A stretch of 64,000 nucleotides of DNA, from the NCBI GenBank assembly GCA_021432605.1, contig MU271149.1, positions 992,001 to 1,056,000 of the forward strand, written 5' to 3'. The notes under the pieces were generated by a model that saw only the letters and a program-made list of their open reading frames with translations, searched no databases and was not told where the DNA came from. The position numbers and the translations under genes were made by a program. Source of the stretch: Coniochaeta sp. PMI_546 (Eukaryota; Ascomycota; Sordariomycetes; Coniochaetales; Coniochaetaceae). This document shows, one piece after another, positions 46,981 through 59,226 of the stretch (positions are counted from its first letter, which is position 1; each line of letters starts with the position of its first letter).

Positions 46981-48422
46981 ATGATCCAGGGTATCTTCTA
47001 TGCCCGGTTCTTCCCCACCGAAGGTGACTGGCTACGACTCATCAAGTGTCATCAGAGTCATGTCCGATGGCATGAAACGTCAAAGGATGCTAACAGTAGC
47101 ATAGGGACAAAAATATACGCCCAAAGTCCGCCAGGCTGCATCGTCCCGGTGCCCGGTGTAGACAAGCCGCCTCTGTTCGACTTCAAAATCCTGCAGGAGT
47201 ACATCATTCCGCGCAAGTCCTTCTACAACCGCTACATCACCGCAAACGACCCAGACGGCAAGTACTCGGTGCTCGGCTTTCCGGTCTCCATCCCCGGAAA
47301 GTATGAGCGAAATGAGTTCATCTTCAACTTCGGGCTGGTCGTTGAGGCCGATGTCGACCAGATCCCCTACGAGCCTGTCGTGCGCCGGTTAGCAGTGACT
47401 TTCGCCGAGATGGAGAAGCAGAACAACTATCTCAGCCAGGATGTGCACGACTCTGACTACCCGGACCGGAGACCTATTGAGTCGCTGCTGGAGATTGTGA
47501 AGGAGGACTTGAATAACTATGGCGAGTGCATGATTCCTGTTGGTATGTCACGTCCCTTCCGCCCTGGTGTCTGTTCGGATGTAAACTGACATCCGGACCA
47601 GACGAAGCAAATACGATCAACATGAAGCTCTTTCCACACCACCCAACACCTCCTGATGTAAAAGGCTGGCACGTACCCGTCGCTAAGATGAAGTTTGGCG
47701 ACATTGTTGACCCGACCTGGGATCTAACACTGCAAAGAGTCATTCAGCACATCGATGGCGTAAATGACGTGCGCCGTATCGCCTTTGCAGCTGACGTATC
47801 ACTCGATCTGGCACGCCTTGCGCTGCGACACCTCCTCTATTACGACACCATCTTGCTCCTCGACATATTCTTCTTCGGGTCGTGCTACGCACCCAGACCA
47901 GGCGTGCACGACTTCGTAGCCAACGTTGGCGGCATTATCGACGAGTGCGCAAATTACGTCTGTATTGGCCCTGGCGCTGCCGCCGGTAACGGCATCACCA
48001 CCTCTTCGGCCAACGGATCAGTATCGCAGCAACAACAGCACCGAGTGTCTAACTATCTCCTCATCAAGCTAATGACGAGCTTCTGCGTCGGCAAGACCGT
48101 CATGGAGTGGCTAAAGGGCCACATGGACGCTGGGTTTGAGGTATTGCGGTACATTGATGTGCGCCGCCTCGTACAGTTCGGCGTCATCAAGGGGTGCTTG
48201 TACAGGGTGCACAAGTACGTCGTGTCCAAACAGTATCTCGCTGCCCTGGCGTCGGGACAGGCCCACCCTCGTGCGGGAGGCGACCCGCTGCAGAAGTATA
48301 CGGACGGACGCCATTGCTTCGACCAGATTATCACGGAGCAGAATCTCACTGATGCCGAGATCATGTCAAAGCTGAAGAGTTTCCCGGCCCCGGCGGGGGA
48401 TCTCACTGTTCTGTATAGATAA
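46981..48422 (+). CDS. NPR2: Npr2, nitrogen permease regulator (SEACIT/GATOR1 subunit)
   Basis: Npr2 pairs with Npr3 and Iml1 to restrain TORC1 when amino acids or nitrogen are short. Exons 46981-47023, 47105-47542 and 47602-48422 give 433 residues. The first intron (47024-47104) is 81 bp, a multiple of three and free of stops, so the frame reads through it. I remove it because splicing yields YARFFPTEGTKIYAQSPPGC, the family pattern, and GCTAAC with TAG sit at its 3' end. The rest (YIIPRKSFYNRYITAN, KYERNEFIFNFGLV, VRRLAVTFAEMEKQNNYLS, WDLTLQRVIQHIDGVNDVRR, FCVGKTVMEWLKGH) is classic Npr2. A Gln-rich and Ser-rich insert lies near residues 280-300. Confidence 0.93.
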
Positions 48423-49028
48423 TGGTTGAGATGATGGTACATCCGTGGGGTTGGACAAGAGGTTCCTGACTGCGGGCTGCGAAGCGTGTCATTGTTGTCT
48501 GCGTGGTAGGAGGTACGCTTCACTAGAAGAGCTGTGAATCGGCGTTGTAGTCAGAAATATGAGCTGATTGGGATTCCATAGCTCCTCCTTGGAGAGTTTC
48601 TCGGTTGTTCCCCTCCGCATATCTGTCGCGAATCATACAGTTCTTCGCAACAAGCAATTGACCCAGTCGTTGAGTTTCAAAATCCCTGTATTCGTGCTTG
48701 TACCTATATTGGCCGAATCACTGCGATAGATGTTGGTTCCTACACTTGCCCATTCGGACGCAGCTTCAACTCATCTCTAGCCAACACTGCTCGCAAATAA
48801 ATCTAATATGTATAAATATAAGGAAAAAGAAAGACTGGTAAGCGCGACATCCCTGAAGACTTGACGGTTAGGACCATTCTTCCTTGTTTATTTTATTATC
48901 AATTGTATCATGTACGTTCGCTCTATTCCTTTTGATAGAGCTGAGCGTTGAAAGCCCTTAACCTAGCAAGCTGGAAACTCCAGCAGAACGAAAACCCCTG
49001 ACCGAACATGTCCTTTTCCTAAGCCTGT
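48423..49028. terminator. Convergent 3' region between NPR2 and SAM37
   Basis: About 600 bp, AT-rich in the middle. AATAAA lies at 48796-48801 on the plus strand. On the minus strand AATAAA corresponds to 48892-48887. These are plausible polyadenylation signals for NPR2 and SAM37. Confidence 0.5.
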
Positions 49029-50527
49029 TCAGTCAAGATCAACGTTGACATCGACCTCCACAGCATCAACTTTTCCCCCAAATGGCGCTTGCCCCTCTGT
49101 CTGTACCCTACCACTCTGCCCTCCAACACCACCAAACCTAACCTCTGGCGAGAACAAGCCTCCAAACAGCGCCCCAGCGGCACCAAACCCAGCTAGGCCC
49201 CGTCTCGGTGCCTCCCATCGGTGCAAAGGCGCGCCCAAAACGGGCATCAACACCACTCCCCTCCTGTGCAGAACGTATGCCGCAACCAGGAGCAGAGTGA
49301 CCAACGACCCGCCAGCAAGAGCCAGCACATCACTCACCCCCAAGCCAACATCCCTCAACCGCCTCCACTCCTCTCCCAAGCCAGGTACATTCCTCACTGC
49401 TCCGTCTGCAAACCTGCCCACCACCCCAAGCACGCCATCTTCCTTCCGCACCTCTGCGCTAGTAGGCAGTCCGTCTCCAAAGCAAACAGTCGTCATATCA
49501 TTCACAAACGCCTGCAAGCCGGGGTACGTCTCCACAACCATATCCCTCAACCACGGCCGCGGCAGGTCGGGATAGATCATCAGCGCAAGGTACCCAAACG
49601 CCACGCAATCCAGCGTCGTCGGCCCCTCCCCTTCATCCGTCAGGAACCATTTCGTCTCGCGACCGCCCGACGCCCCATCCCGCCTGAGATCTTGCAGGAC
49701 GTCCATCACCTGGCCGACCATGCCCTGGAGCCTGATCCGAGCCTTCTGCTCCGGCGTCAAGACGTCCCGTACGCCTTTTTTCTTGGGCAAGTTCACGCCT
49801 TTCGGTAGGCCGGCCCCTTCCTGCTCCTCCTGTGGCGGTTCGGGAGGGCGGTCAGCGTCCTCTGCGTCGAGGAGATCTATCCCCGTGCTGTCGGCCAGTG
49901 CGATCCAGGAGCGCCGGACGGCGGACACTTCTGTCCATCCCAGGGGGAAGGGGAGGGAGGCGCTGTAGGCTGGGCGGGTGGCGGATGTCCAGTTTGTGGT
50001 GCTGGCGTAGAGGGACAGGGATAGGAGCGGGGCGGCGAAGGTGGTGAGGTGGGAGATGTAGGCTGTCGATCTGGCGAGTTGGGACGGGGAAAGGTTGGCG
50101 TCCGGGGAGTGAAAGGTTGGTGGTGGTGTGGAGATGAGGTGAGATATTATGGCAGTGAGGCTGGATGTCCAGGTCGAAGTGAGGGGGTTATGGAGGGCTG
50201 GGAGGCGGCCTGGAGCGACCGTTAGTATAGAGAGCCAAGATGGCAGGGGGAGGGGTGAAGGCCAGGCCGGTTCTAGGTCCGAGTCCGGGCCCGTGGTTAG
50301 AGACCCACAGCCCGGCCGGAGCCTCAGGCGCGGTATAGAGGTCAAGTTGCGGAATAGGGGTGCTTGGGAGGCAACCTACGTGTGGGAACTGCAGACGGAC
50401 TGCTCCGCACAACAGTCCACTGCGACCGGTCCAGTGCTTGTGTGAAGTACGCCACCGCGGCCAGGCATTCCGGGTCCAGAGATGGTAGCCCGAAGGCCGA
50501 GCCCCAGACGTGCAGCTCTAGCACCAT
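49029..50527 (-). CDS. SAM37: Sam37/metaxin, mitochondrial outer membrane sorting and assembly subunit
   Basis: Sam37 is part of the SAM complex that inserts beta-barrel proteins into the outer mitochondrial membrane. Exons 50527-50380 and 50209-49029 around a 170-bp intron give 442 residues. Exon 1 reads MVLELHVWGSAFGLPSLDPE, then YFTQALDRSQWTVVRSSPSA. After splicing it runs SAVPTRRLPALHNPLTSTWT, the GST-like start of metaxins. The second half has the metaxin helical part (TTLDCVAFGYLALMIYPDLP, YPGLQAFVNDM) and a membrane-like segment (VLALAGGSLVTLLLVAAYVL) near residues 350-370. The frame is open upstream of the acceptor to about 50345, but that stretch is Arg/Pro-rich and unlike the family, so I treat it as intron. 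NPR2 is convergent on the other side. Confidence 0.9.
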
Positions 50528-53500
50528 TGCAAAGCTGTGATACCAGGATACCTACGACTGTATCCAATGCTCAGCAACGCCGCTTCACTTTCTTCGAAAC
50601 TGCGATCTTCAATTGATGACGAACGAGGCTTCGCTGCTCTTTGTTCGTCGCTTCAGAAGATCGGATCTTGCCAGCTCGCTTAAGTTTCAGCACAAAGATC
50701 GACAAGAGATCTTCCTTGATATTGGATTACTAGGATCTCCACAATTTTTGCATTCAGCAGGGGCGTCACGTCGCTTCCAATGCCAGCTGAAGATTCCCGC
50801 GATGCGTGGCTTCGAGATCGTCACCTTTGCTTGTTTCAAATCGAGGTGATCAACTCGTGGCGCATGCGGTGATAGTCACCTCTAGTCGCCAAGTTCTTTG
50901 AGAGGGGTCAAAGCCGGTTCACCAGTGTCTTGAGCCGGAGGGGCAAGCCCGGCGCCGCGATAGGGGTCGTAGACAGGTTAAAGTGGAAGCCTCTGGACAA
51001 GGGAACCCTCGCTCTTTGCGATTTGTAAATAGACGTCAGAGTTCAGCAGTCTCGCCAAAGGAGGGGTATATTGTTAGAGTTCAGAACTGCATTGGTAGGG
51101 GGCTAGATTTGGAAGGAGAGGAATTGAGTTTCGCGAATCGAACGCCACAGTTGCATGGTCGAGGAACAGAGTTCAACAGTGAAAGCTTAACACCATAGTG
51201 CATGCTCGCTTATTGGCCTATGTCACTGGTAAATGAGTGTGGGGTTGTGGTCAACGATCAGACGAAATGTTCCTGGTTCGAGGAAGATCTGTTTGATCAC
51301 AGACTCAAAAGTGCCTGACACTTGGGCTCTGGAGGATCCATGGTGTGTTTGCAAGTTTGTAAATCGTGCGATGTACTGTACATCGTCTGGACACAAATAC
51401 ATGATATGACTGCAAATCATGGTCATATGATAATTTGGCCTCATCTAAAACCGATGCAGTATTGAGGACAGCGGGGACGGCCGCTGCAGCCACGATCGGA
51501 AAAGGGCCAAGATGGCGCAACCCAAGTCGTGCTACCTTATGATCGATACCCCGGATTTCGCAGAGTTGCCACGAAAGCCACGGACTCGAGATTTCGGGGA
51601 GCCTGTGACAATGTCCGACGAGACCGTCCACCGTGGGTGCTGACATGTCACCTCCGTCGTGTCTAGAGAGGACATATACTCTACAGCTGACGGGGTTTCG
51701 ACGAGAGTGACAGACTTGGCAAGTGAATGACGCCGAGATGTGGAACATTTCAATTGTGTTGCCGACGGATTTGTCATTTGTATTTCACGTCGGAACAGAA
51801 GCATGGATGCAGTGGTAAAAGGGTGTGTGAAACTCGATATGAGTAGTTCAATTCATGTCCCTCTATGTTCTCCCATATAGTGATATGCAGTTCTGTCCCG
51901 ATACTGCTCCATATCACCTCCCTTCGTCCATCCCTGGGTATCGGCGACGAGTGTCTCTTCTGATGACGCCGTGACCATGCTCTAGTTGTACAAAGTGTAA
52001 CCCTCATATAGGGAAAGCCAAAACCATCCGCTCGTAACCATGCAATGTCTCGATCATGAGTAGCCTCCCAAACAGCAAAGGAAATAAAGGTCGATTAAAT
52101 ATTCGCAAACCCAGAGATGATGGTGATAGTAGTACATGGTTGGAAAATGCGTCGAGAGCGCCAGATGAGGAAAAATAGGGAGGATCGACGAAGTGCTGAA
52201 ATTCCTTGGAGCCGGCTCTTTGGACGCGGTGTTGGATGGGTTCAGGGTGTAGTCGGTATAAAGAGGCGGAGTGCTGACGGCTACACTGCAGTAGCGTAGA
52301 CTGGCATGCATAACAGCGCCTCGTCGTTCGCAAAGCTGCAGTGAGACTCGGGATATCAGGGGTAGTAGTCGGCTCATGGCACGCTGTCGAGTCTTGTGAT
52401 CAGGCTATATTGCAGCAAGTAATATACGCTGCTGACTGCATGCTCGTCGTGCCCATGGTGTCCTTTGCCTCGGAGGCGATCCAGTGCCTGCAGTCAAGTG
52501 ACGACTTGAGCTGCATGGTTGTCCGAAGTGCTTCAGAAGCTCGCAGCCTCGTACTCATTACCAGAGTTATGGAAGGATATGCGTATGCGAAGTACCGATG
52601 TTGGTGGTTGGAAAAGACCAAAAGCGTGTAACGACCTTACTGTCCGAGTTGAGATTATGTTTTGAGTTCACAAAGTCACTCCCTCTCTCTAACCTCTCTT
52701 GGGAAGGGGAGGCAGAGGCCGACTTGGTGGTGGGCCAGGGCAGGGAGGAAGTTGCGAAGGGCGTTGAGCAGGCATCGTGAATATGTGATGTTGAACCGGT
52801 TGTCTTTTGTGTGAAGACGTTTGGTGTTTGAGCCTGAGGAGCTGGTAAGAGCCAGTTGAGATGTTGGCAGTGTTGCTAGAAGCGAGACTTGGAGCAAGAA
52901 GTTATCCCTTGGTAGAGGACAGTGTATAGTATGATTGTCCGGACAGTAGTCGGGTCAAGTTATCTTTTGGTCTGATGAATGTTGTAACTTCTGGCTAGGC
53001 TGCGACAGGACGAGATGGGGAGAAGGCAGCCTTATGTAGGAACTCTAGCATGTCATGTTCGAGATTGCCTGAGATTGCCTGCCGTACCTATTCCAAGGCA
53101 GATGCTAGTGGGAAGCACGGAGAAGGTGAGCATGACAGGGGTTAGTGCTTGGCTGGGTGGGCTTATGACTCTGAAGTACCGGTACGTACTTTAAGGAGAG
53201 TGGAGCTACATGGACTTCTCGTACCGCGTAAAGTGGCTTCGTCCGCCATCCCACCAATTTCCACCCCTGTCAATGCCAGCTGTCCAGGTACCAAAATAAA
53301 AAAGAACCACATGAACGATACAAGGAAGCGGTGACGCAGCCGAAACAGACGAACCCTGTCAATCAAGAACAAGCGGCCCCTGTGAGAGAACAGCACTTCA
53401 TAGTACACGTTGGACCAAGTACTTCGTACCCCGGGTCCAATATTGGAACAGCTGAAAAGCCGAAATAATTGGAAATAGTGCTATAACGCCCCGAAAATAG

Positions 53501-56500
53501 CGGCCGGCTCCAGGTCGGCTATCCCCAAGTAAATGAAAATTGATCGCGATCGCTTCCTCTGGGTTGCATGATTCCACATTGTTGTTCACGTCAGGTTGTG
53601 CTCGAACTCGTCTCTGTCAAGGCTGTAGGGCCGCAGTTTCACCAGGGCCACAATACAGGCACCAAATATTAAATTGCGTTTCTCGAGTTTCTAAAACTTC
53701 CGTGCTGCCGAGCGTCGGCCGCCGCCCTGAAATCCTCGCCGTGTCCGGTGCTAGCGGTTCAGGAGCACTGAAAGTCGCAAAGAATTTTTGCTATATTTCT
53801 CCACAGCCAATTTCAACATTTTCTCACGGGCAGCAGCCCGGTCCAGGCAGATCCTGCCCTGGCTTCTGCCCTGAAATGCACTACCATAGTACTATAGTAT
53901 CTGCGTCATCCAGACCAGCCAACCAGGAAATTCCAATTTCACCGTCTTTTCCCTTCGTTTCACTCAAATCTCCCACAGCAGCGGGACCCCAGCGTCGGGT
54001 TGCGGTGTGCTCTTGTTGGGGCTCGTGAAAGTGCCCCGGTGGCGCCCAGCCTGATACTTCACTTACACGTGTACTCCTCCAGAAAGGGGTGGAACACAGC
54101 GCTGAGACTTCCCCGTCCTGCGCAAATTGAACCCCATTTTAGCAACAACGAACACGACGGCGCAAGCATGCAACTTGAGTGACATGACGAGAGAAGGGAT
54201 AGACCTGGAACCAGAGACGCGAGCGGTCACCGACTGTTTGTAATATCGCAGTTGAAGCATTCCTGAGCATCTGCAGATCTGCAGTGTATTTTGCCTTCCA
54301 TGATCTTTGGCGGCTCTGAATTGAGCCTCACTCCACTGCAGTTCGGCCGTTCTGCCACTGTTATCCAGCGCCATAAAACACCTACCTCGTCTCCCGAATG
54401 ATCCCTAGCTCCGTCATGTAACTCGTGTGCCAAGTAAGCGAGGTGTAATTACCGTTTGCGTCTCTTCCTCCTGCGCAGTGCGATCAATGAGAGCCTACGG
54501 ACCTTCGCGAGTTAACCCGAATACATGATGCGCAATGCGCACGCCGAACCGTGGTTTTGCGCTCCAGGCATGAAACACACAGACCTGTCAGGCCGAGGCA
54601 CGCTGACGAACGCGAGCTCGAAGCTCACGGCAAGTAGAGGAAGGAGTCGCTCATTGCAGCCGACCTGAAGCACCGTCGTTGGCGAATTCGATTCCCAGGG
54701 ATCTCAGAATTTCGGCATAATGCTGAGTTTGATCAGGACTGAAGGAGGAGCGGAACGGGATCGCCCTAGACCTACTACAGAAGACACAACGCTCATCTGG
54801 AAGTGTTTTGTCAATTCCAGGGGTACATACCACAGTACCTGATCTGATTCAGCTTCGTTGTCCAATCTTTGTTATTGCCCCACGCCACATTCATTCCACA
54901 ATTGCATGCTCAGGCACACTCGGATCCTGGTAGAGAGCAACCTGGTATCATGCAGGGCAAATCTGCAGATCGTCCGAACGTGGCAAGGCAGCGTTAAGTT
55001 CATGTTTGCCTCATGATGTGCAGCCGTGTGTGCCTTCATTGACTTCAAAGAGACCTACAGACCTAGTACCCGATATTCGTGGTTGTCCTGAGTGACGCTC
55101 AGGAATTGGCGTAACATGCCAACTGCGAAGAGACGCGATGCTGCATTAATGCTGCAAGCAGACACCCAATGTAGTACAATTGGGGCCAAATAACATGTTG
55201 ATGAATCATGACCCACCCCGTTCAGGATGATCATGTCGCTCCAAAGGTCATCAGGCTGAGACCAGCACCAAGATCTCCAGTATGCGGCCGGGTGGGGGGT
55301 TAACAACACTTCGGCGCAGCACTCTCCGAACTCATTGAAAGCTGGAGTTTCGGACAGAGGCACCACCTGGAATTAGATCCTTATTGTCCGCATTTGCATC
55401 CCGTGCTCTGAGACCAAGGCACGATTGCGGGGGTACCACAGTAGCCAAGGAACTGCTCCGTCTCGCCGTGATATTTTTGGGCGCTTAGAGCGGTGATCTG
55501 TGCAACACGATGCAGTATCGTAGCAGATATAGTCCGTGATGGCTAGCAGTTTAGGCTTCTAGGGTGCCGCTGGCGGCTGCCATGACGAACTTCCGCAATC
55601 CGTGCATAGAAACACGGTTCAAGGGCACTTTAAGCGCTTGCTTGCTTGCTTCAGGTTGTATATCACACTCGTCCCTAATCAGAGATGCAACATCTTGTCA
55701 CTTGTTATAGACGCTGGGAGAGCTCGTAGCTGTGCATCACGGCGTTTCTTGAAGCCGGTGCATATATTGCATCTTTACACGTGTAGTGTCCTCAGAAGCG
55801 AGTGGGAATGGTGCGAGTTGTTCGTACACGTACACCGGGTCTCTGCTGATCTGTTTCTGGAACCTGGGAATCTGATTAGTATCCCTTCCACATTGGCGCT
55901 AAAAGTGCCCAATATCTTGATTTCCGTCATGGAATCCCATGATCTGCCGTCTTTCCGGTTAGACCTCAAGAATACTACTACACTATAGTACACTACACGT
56001 GTACGTTTGCCCGTTAGCCGCTTGACCGCTTGACCGAAGGCTTGCAGTTGAAAGTCTTGGGATACGAAGAAGTCATACGTCACTGTTCAGTCATTTTGGT
56101 GTGGGTAAGCCAGCCCTAAGCCTTGCGGATGGCGCGGACGAAAATCTACTGCCAACAACACCTTGGTTGATAGCGCAACATCCATCCTGAGCCGCGAATC
56201 CGATATCTCATCAGTATCGACCAACCAGACTTGCGTTGTTCACCGAAGTGGTGTTTGCTGCCTATCTTGCCAGCATATGTACATGGCAGAATACGCATCA
56301 ACGCAACCACATTGCGAAATCCACATCCAGTCAATTGCGAGCTCGATATCGGTGCCTTAGTTGCGCCGTCAGTCACACTGGCAGCCTTATGGATCCCTCG
56401 GGAGATCCTGTGGCCCGGCCAACCAATGGAGGACGAAGTCTCCTGGCGAGGGTAGGTACCAGTACGAGGCGAAACTAGGTTGCGCAGCACTGAAGCTGCA

Positions 56501-59226
56501 GTCAGCAAGCACTTGGCAGAAGGCTGTGCTACACCGCATCTGCTGTTTGGCGTTACGAAGCTGTTAACTGCTGCACACGTCAGAACACCGGTTCCCCAGT
56601 GGATGCACTCCGTCTTCTTTGATAGGCTCGTCTATCGCACCTCGACGTCGATTTCCCACAGGGCAGACGGTAGCAGGACAGCAGCCGTTTTCGCCGCGAG
56701 TACGAATCATTACGAAGTGCAGCATGAGCATCCTAGTGTAACGTCTGGTCCTTGTTCCTCAATTTCTGTTAGCCTCACCGCCAGTTCCTGGTGTCCTAAT
56801 TCCGATGTCAAATTCACATCCTGTTAAGATCGCAGCAAGAGGTCAGCTGACCCTCAAAAGCAGGGCACACTAGGTATTGTGAGAAGGTTTCCCGAGCACC
56901 ATCAGCGGATCAGCCGGCGTGGCTGACTGCGCCAGCTCATGTTCGTGTTGTCGCCAATCAACCACTCTGAAACAGAAGACGCTCGAACCAAAGAAGGTGT
57001 GAAGCCCCGGGAGAAGCTGATCCACCCCTGTTCACCACGTGGAAAATGACTTCGATGGCGTGGAATACCTGCCCCTGTCGATCACAAGGGTCGTCCAATC
57101 CACTCTCTCCCCATTGGGACAAGCCGTCTCTTGTCATCACCACACACGGGCCCACGGCGGTTCCGTGTCCAGCTGGAGCCACGCGGCATTGTGGTGTTTT
57201 TGGGACCGTAGAAGGCTAGAACGCACAGAAGAAAATAGTCTGGGCTTGGAACAACATGGTATTTTCTCCTTTCGGCGACGGTGGCAACGTCACAACTTCG
57301 TTCCCGTCCCAGGAGATGAGACCGACAGGAGGCCGCTACTGCAGGAACAAAGGGGACGAAAGAACCAGTGGCAAAAACGAACAAGACGACCCAACGGAAC
57401 GGTCAAGACTTGGAAGCCGCTATGAGGTTATTAGCCGTACTGAAATAATGGCCCTTGTTGACTTTGTGCGCAGTCTGATGCTAGCGAAGCGATACGTCGC
57501 AAATATACCCATCCAAGTACGCGCAAGACAACACTCAAATGGGATATTCCAAAAGTTCTAAGAAAAGAACTTCTCGTGTCGGTTCGAATCAACCCCAGTG
57601 TGGGGGCGATTTACCCGGGATGACGACAGACAAAGCGACGAAGTACTGTTTTACTGTGTATTACATAGTAGGTGCCACATATTCGGCCCTGAGCCGAGGC
57701 AGCATCTGGTGCCTTCGCAGTGGTCTCCCATTTGTTGAAGCGGACCCAGACACTGTCGATCATTCTATCCGCTGCTCCTTATGTATGGAGGTGTGCGTAT
57801 GGGACGCTGGGACAACCCAACTTTTCGTGTACCTGAGATAGGTATTCGCCTATGTGTAGGCCTAGAGGTACCCAAGGAGAAAGAACCAATTAATCGTTCC
57901 ATAGGATGCGCAATACATCGGTTCGACATCCCACACCAAGCATAAAAGGGCCTCGCGTCCTAATCATCGCAAAGGAATTACCCGATTTTGGCGTTTGCGA
58001 TCGGGAAGTCTTGGAGCCATCAAATGTGATATGTCGGCTTAGTGGCTGAGACACTCCGCGTTGAGGTTGCTTACTACGTAAGGTACTCAACATGGGACGA
58101 GCTTTGTGCTGTCTTATCTGTATAGCGTGCGGACGATGTACCTAAGTGTGTAGCCTTGCGCCGGAGTGATCTTACGATGGAGAGCTGATATTGCTGCTGT
58201 CTCGGATGTTGAGAAATGGTGGCTGATAGATGCGGTAGCAGCGGCACTCCTAAAGCGGGAGCTCCGGCTCGCGAAGGTACTTTCGCGACAAGTACACAAG
58301 CTCCACCTGCTCTCTACAGGGGTGACGGCCCACAGATCTGGTCCAAAACTCCAGCTTCACATGGGTAGGGCCGGAATCTTGCAATGAAAACAACGACGGG
58401 ATTTTCTCCAGTCGGTGATAAGGCTAGGGCTAATGTATGTGCATTTGTAGTCATGCCGATGTCATGGTTGCTTAGCGCAAAAGTGTCGGTTCATATCATC
58501 ACACCTTCACGGCGGTTCGCGAAGGTACTGGACGTGCCAAAGCTCGGCATTGTGTGATTGGTTTTGTGATGGGAAAAAGTCCATGACCGCACAATTGGAT
58601 ACCGTGAATTGGATGACGATGACTCGATCCATCACCTGATCGTCCAAATTCCCAGTTCATTGCTCACCGCTGTGACAGACATGACGACTCGTGAGGCAAG
58701 ATGTTTCACCAGACGCTGATCTACGTGAAGAACGCCAAAGTTGGCTCCAGCTAGTCAGGCACTCCAACCTCCGACAAGGGATCGCCCTCGTCTAGCAAAT
58801 ATTGCCGATGGTCCAGCTTTAGCTGTTGAAGATTTTCGAGTGTCCTTCTAGAAACAAATTTGCTCGGGAGCTAAGCGACGCCCCATCGATATCCGAGGCT
58901 CGATGTCATTTTCTTCACTGCCGCTCGGCGATGTTTGATGAGGTCCCGCCAAGGGCAAGATTTGCCGGACATCTTGTGATGCGGAAGGTCCACCGATGCC
59001 CACCAGAGTCAAGTACTGTGACTGTGTCTGGTGGTGAGGCGCATTGCGCACACAGGGGTCAAAGCCAGCGGCCACTCTTACACACAGCCCTATCACGGTA
59101 CATGTAAAGTGGATCATCCGGTCCGATACTCCGCGACTGCCAGAGCAGGCCGGCCAATTTACAGGTTCGACATTGTGGTTGATCCAGGCCCTCCTGAGTG
59201 AACTTAGGACATTGATCGATCATGCA
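50528..59226. other. 8.7 kb region with no supported gene
   Basis: This is by far the longest gap in the window. Frames of 60-160 codons exist on both strands, but none shows a domain, secretion signal, biased codon use or splice-linked extension that I trust. Composition looks like ordinary intergenic DNA, without strong AT-richness, so it does not look like a repeat-induced point mutation relic. Visible small repeats are a 10-bp direct duplication GAGATTGCCT near 53063-53083, a 20-bp inverted repeat at 58269-58288 and a 13-bp copy of its left part at 58517-58529. A hairpin-forming AAGTTCT/AGAACTT pair lies near 57553-57572. Long noncoding RNA or a rapidly evolving effector-like gene cannot be excluded by eye. 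Confidence 0.4.
58269..58288. repeat. 20-bp inverted repeat with a second partial copy 250 bp away
   Basis: TCGCGAAGGTACTTTCGCGA has 7-bp arms TCGCGAA and TTCGCGA around a 6-bp centre. The string TCGCGAAGGTACT returns at 58517-58529. It could be a protein-binding site, but short repeats like this also arise by chance. Confidence 0.35.

Noticed and set aside
49221-49808. Plus-strand frame of 195 codons
   Set aside because: It is antisense to SAM37 and lacks any domain.
50210-50379. N-terminal extension of SAM37 in the open frame up to 50345
   Set aside because: The stretch is Arg/Pro-rich, and splicing to the exon at 50527-50380 gives the metaxin start instead.
53540-54028. Plus-strand frame of 162 codons in the large gap
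   Set aside because: No domain, signal peptide or splice-linked neighbour; composition is like the surrounding noncoding DNA.
55602-55988. Plus-strand frame of 128 codons
   Set aside because: Cys- and His-scattered sequence without family features or transcript-like structure.
57530-57620. tRNA-like stretch with GGTTCGAATC and a hairpin
   Set aside because: The bases around the T-loop string form only one pair, and no acceptor or D arm can be drawn.
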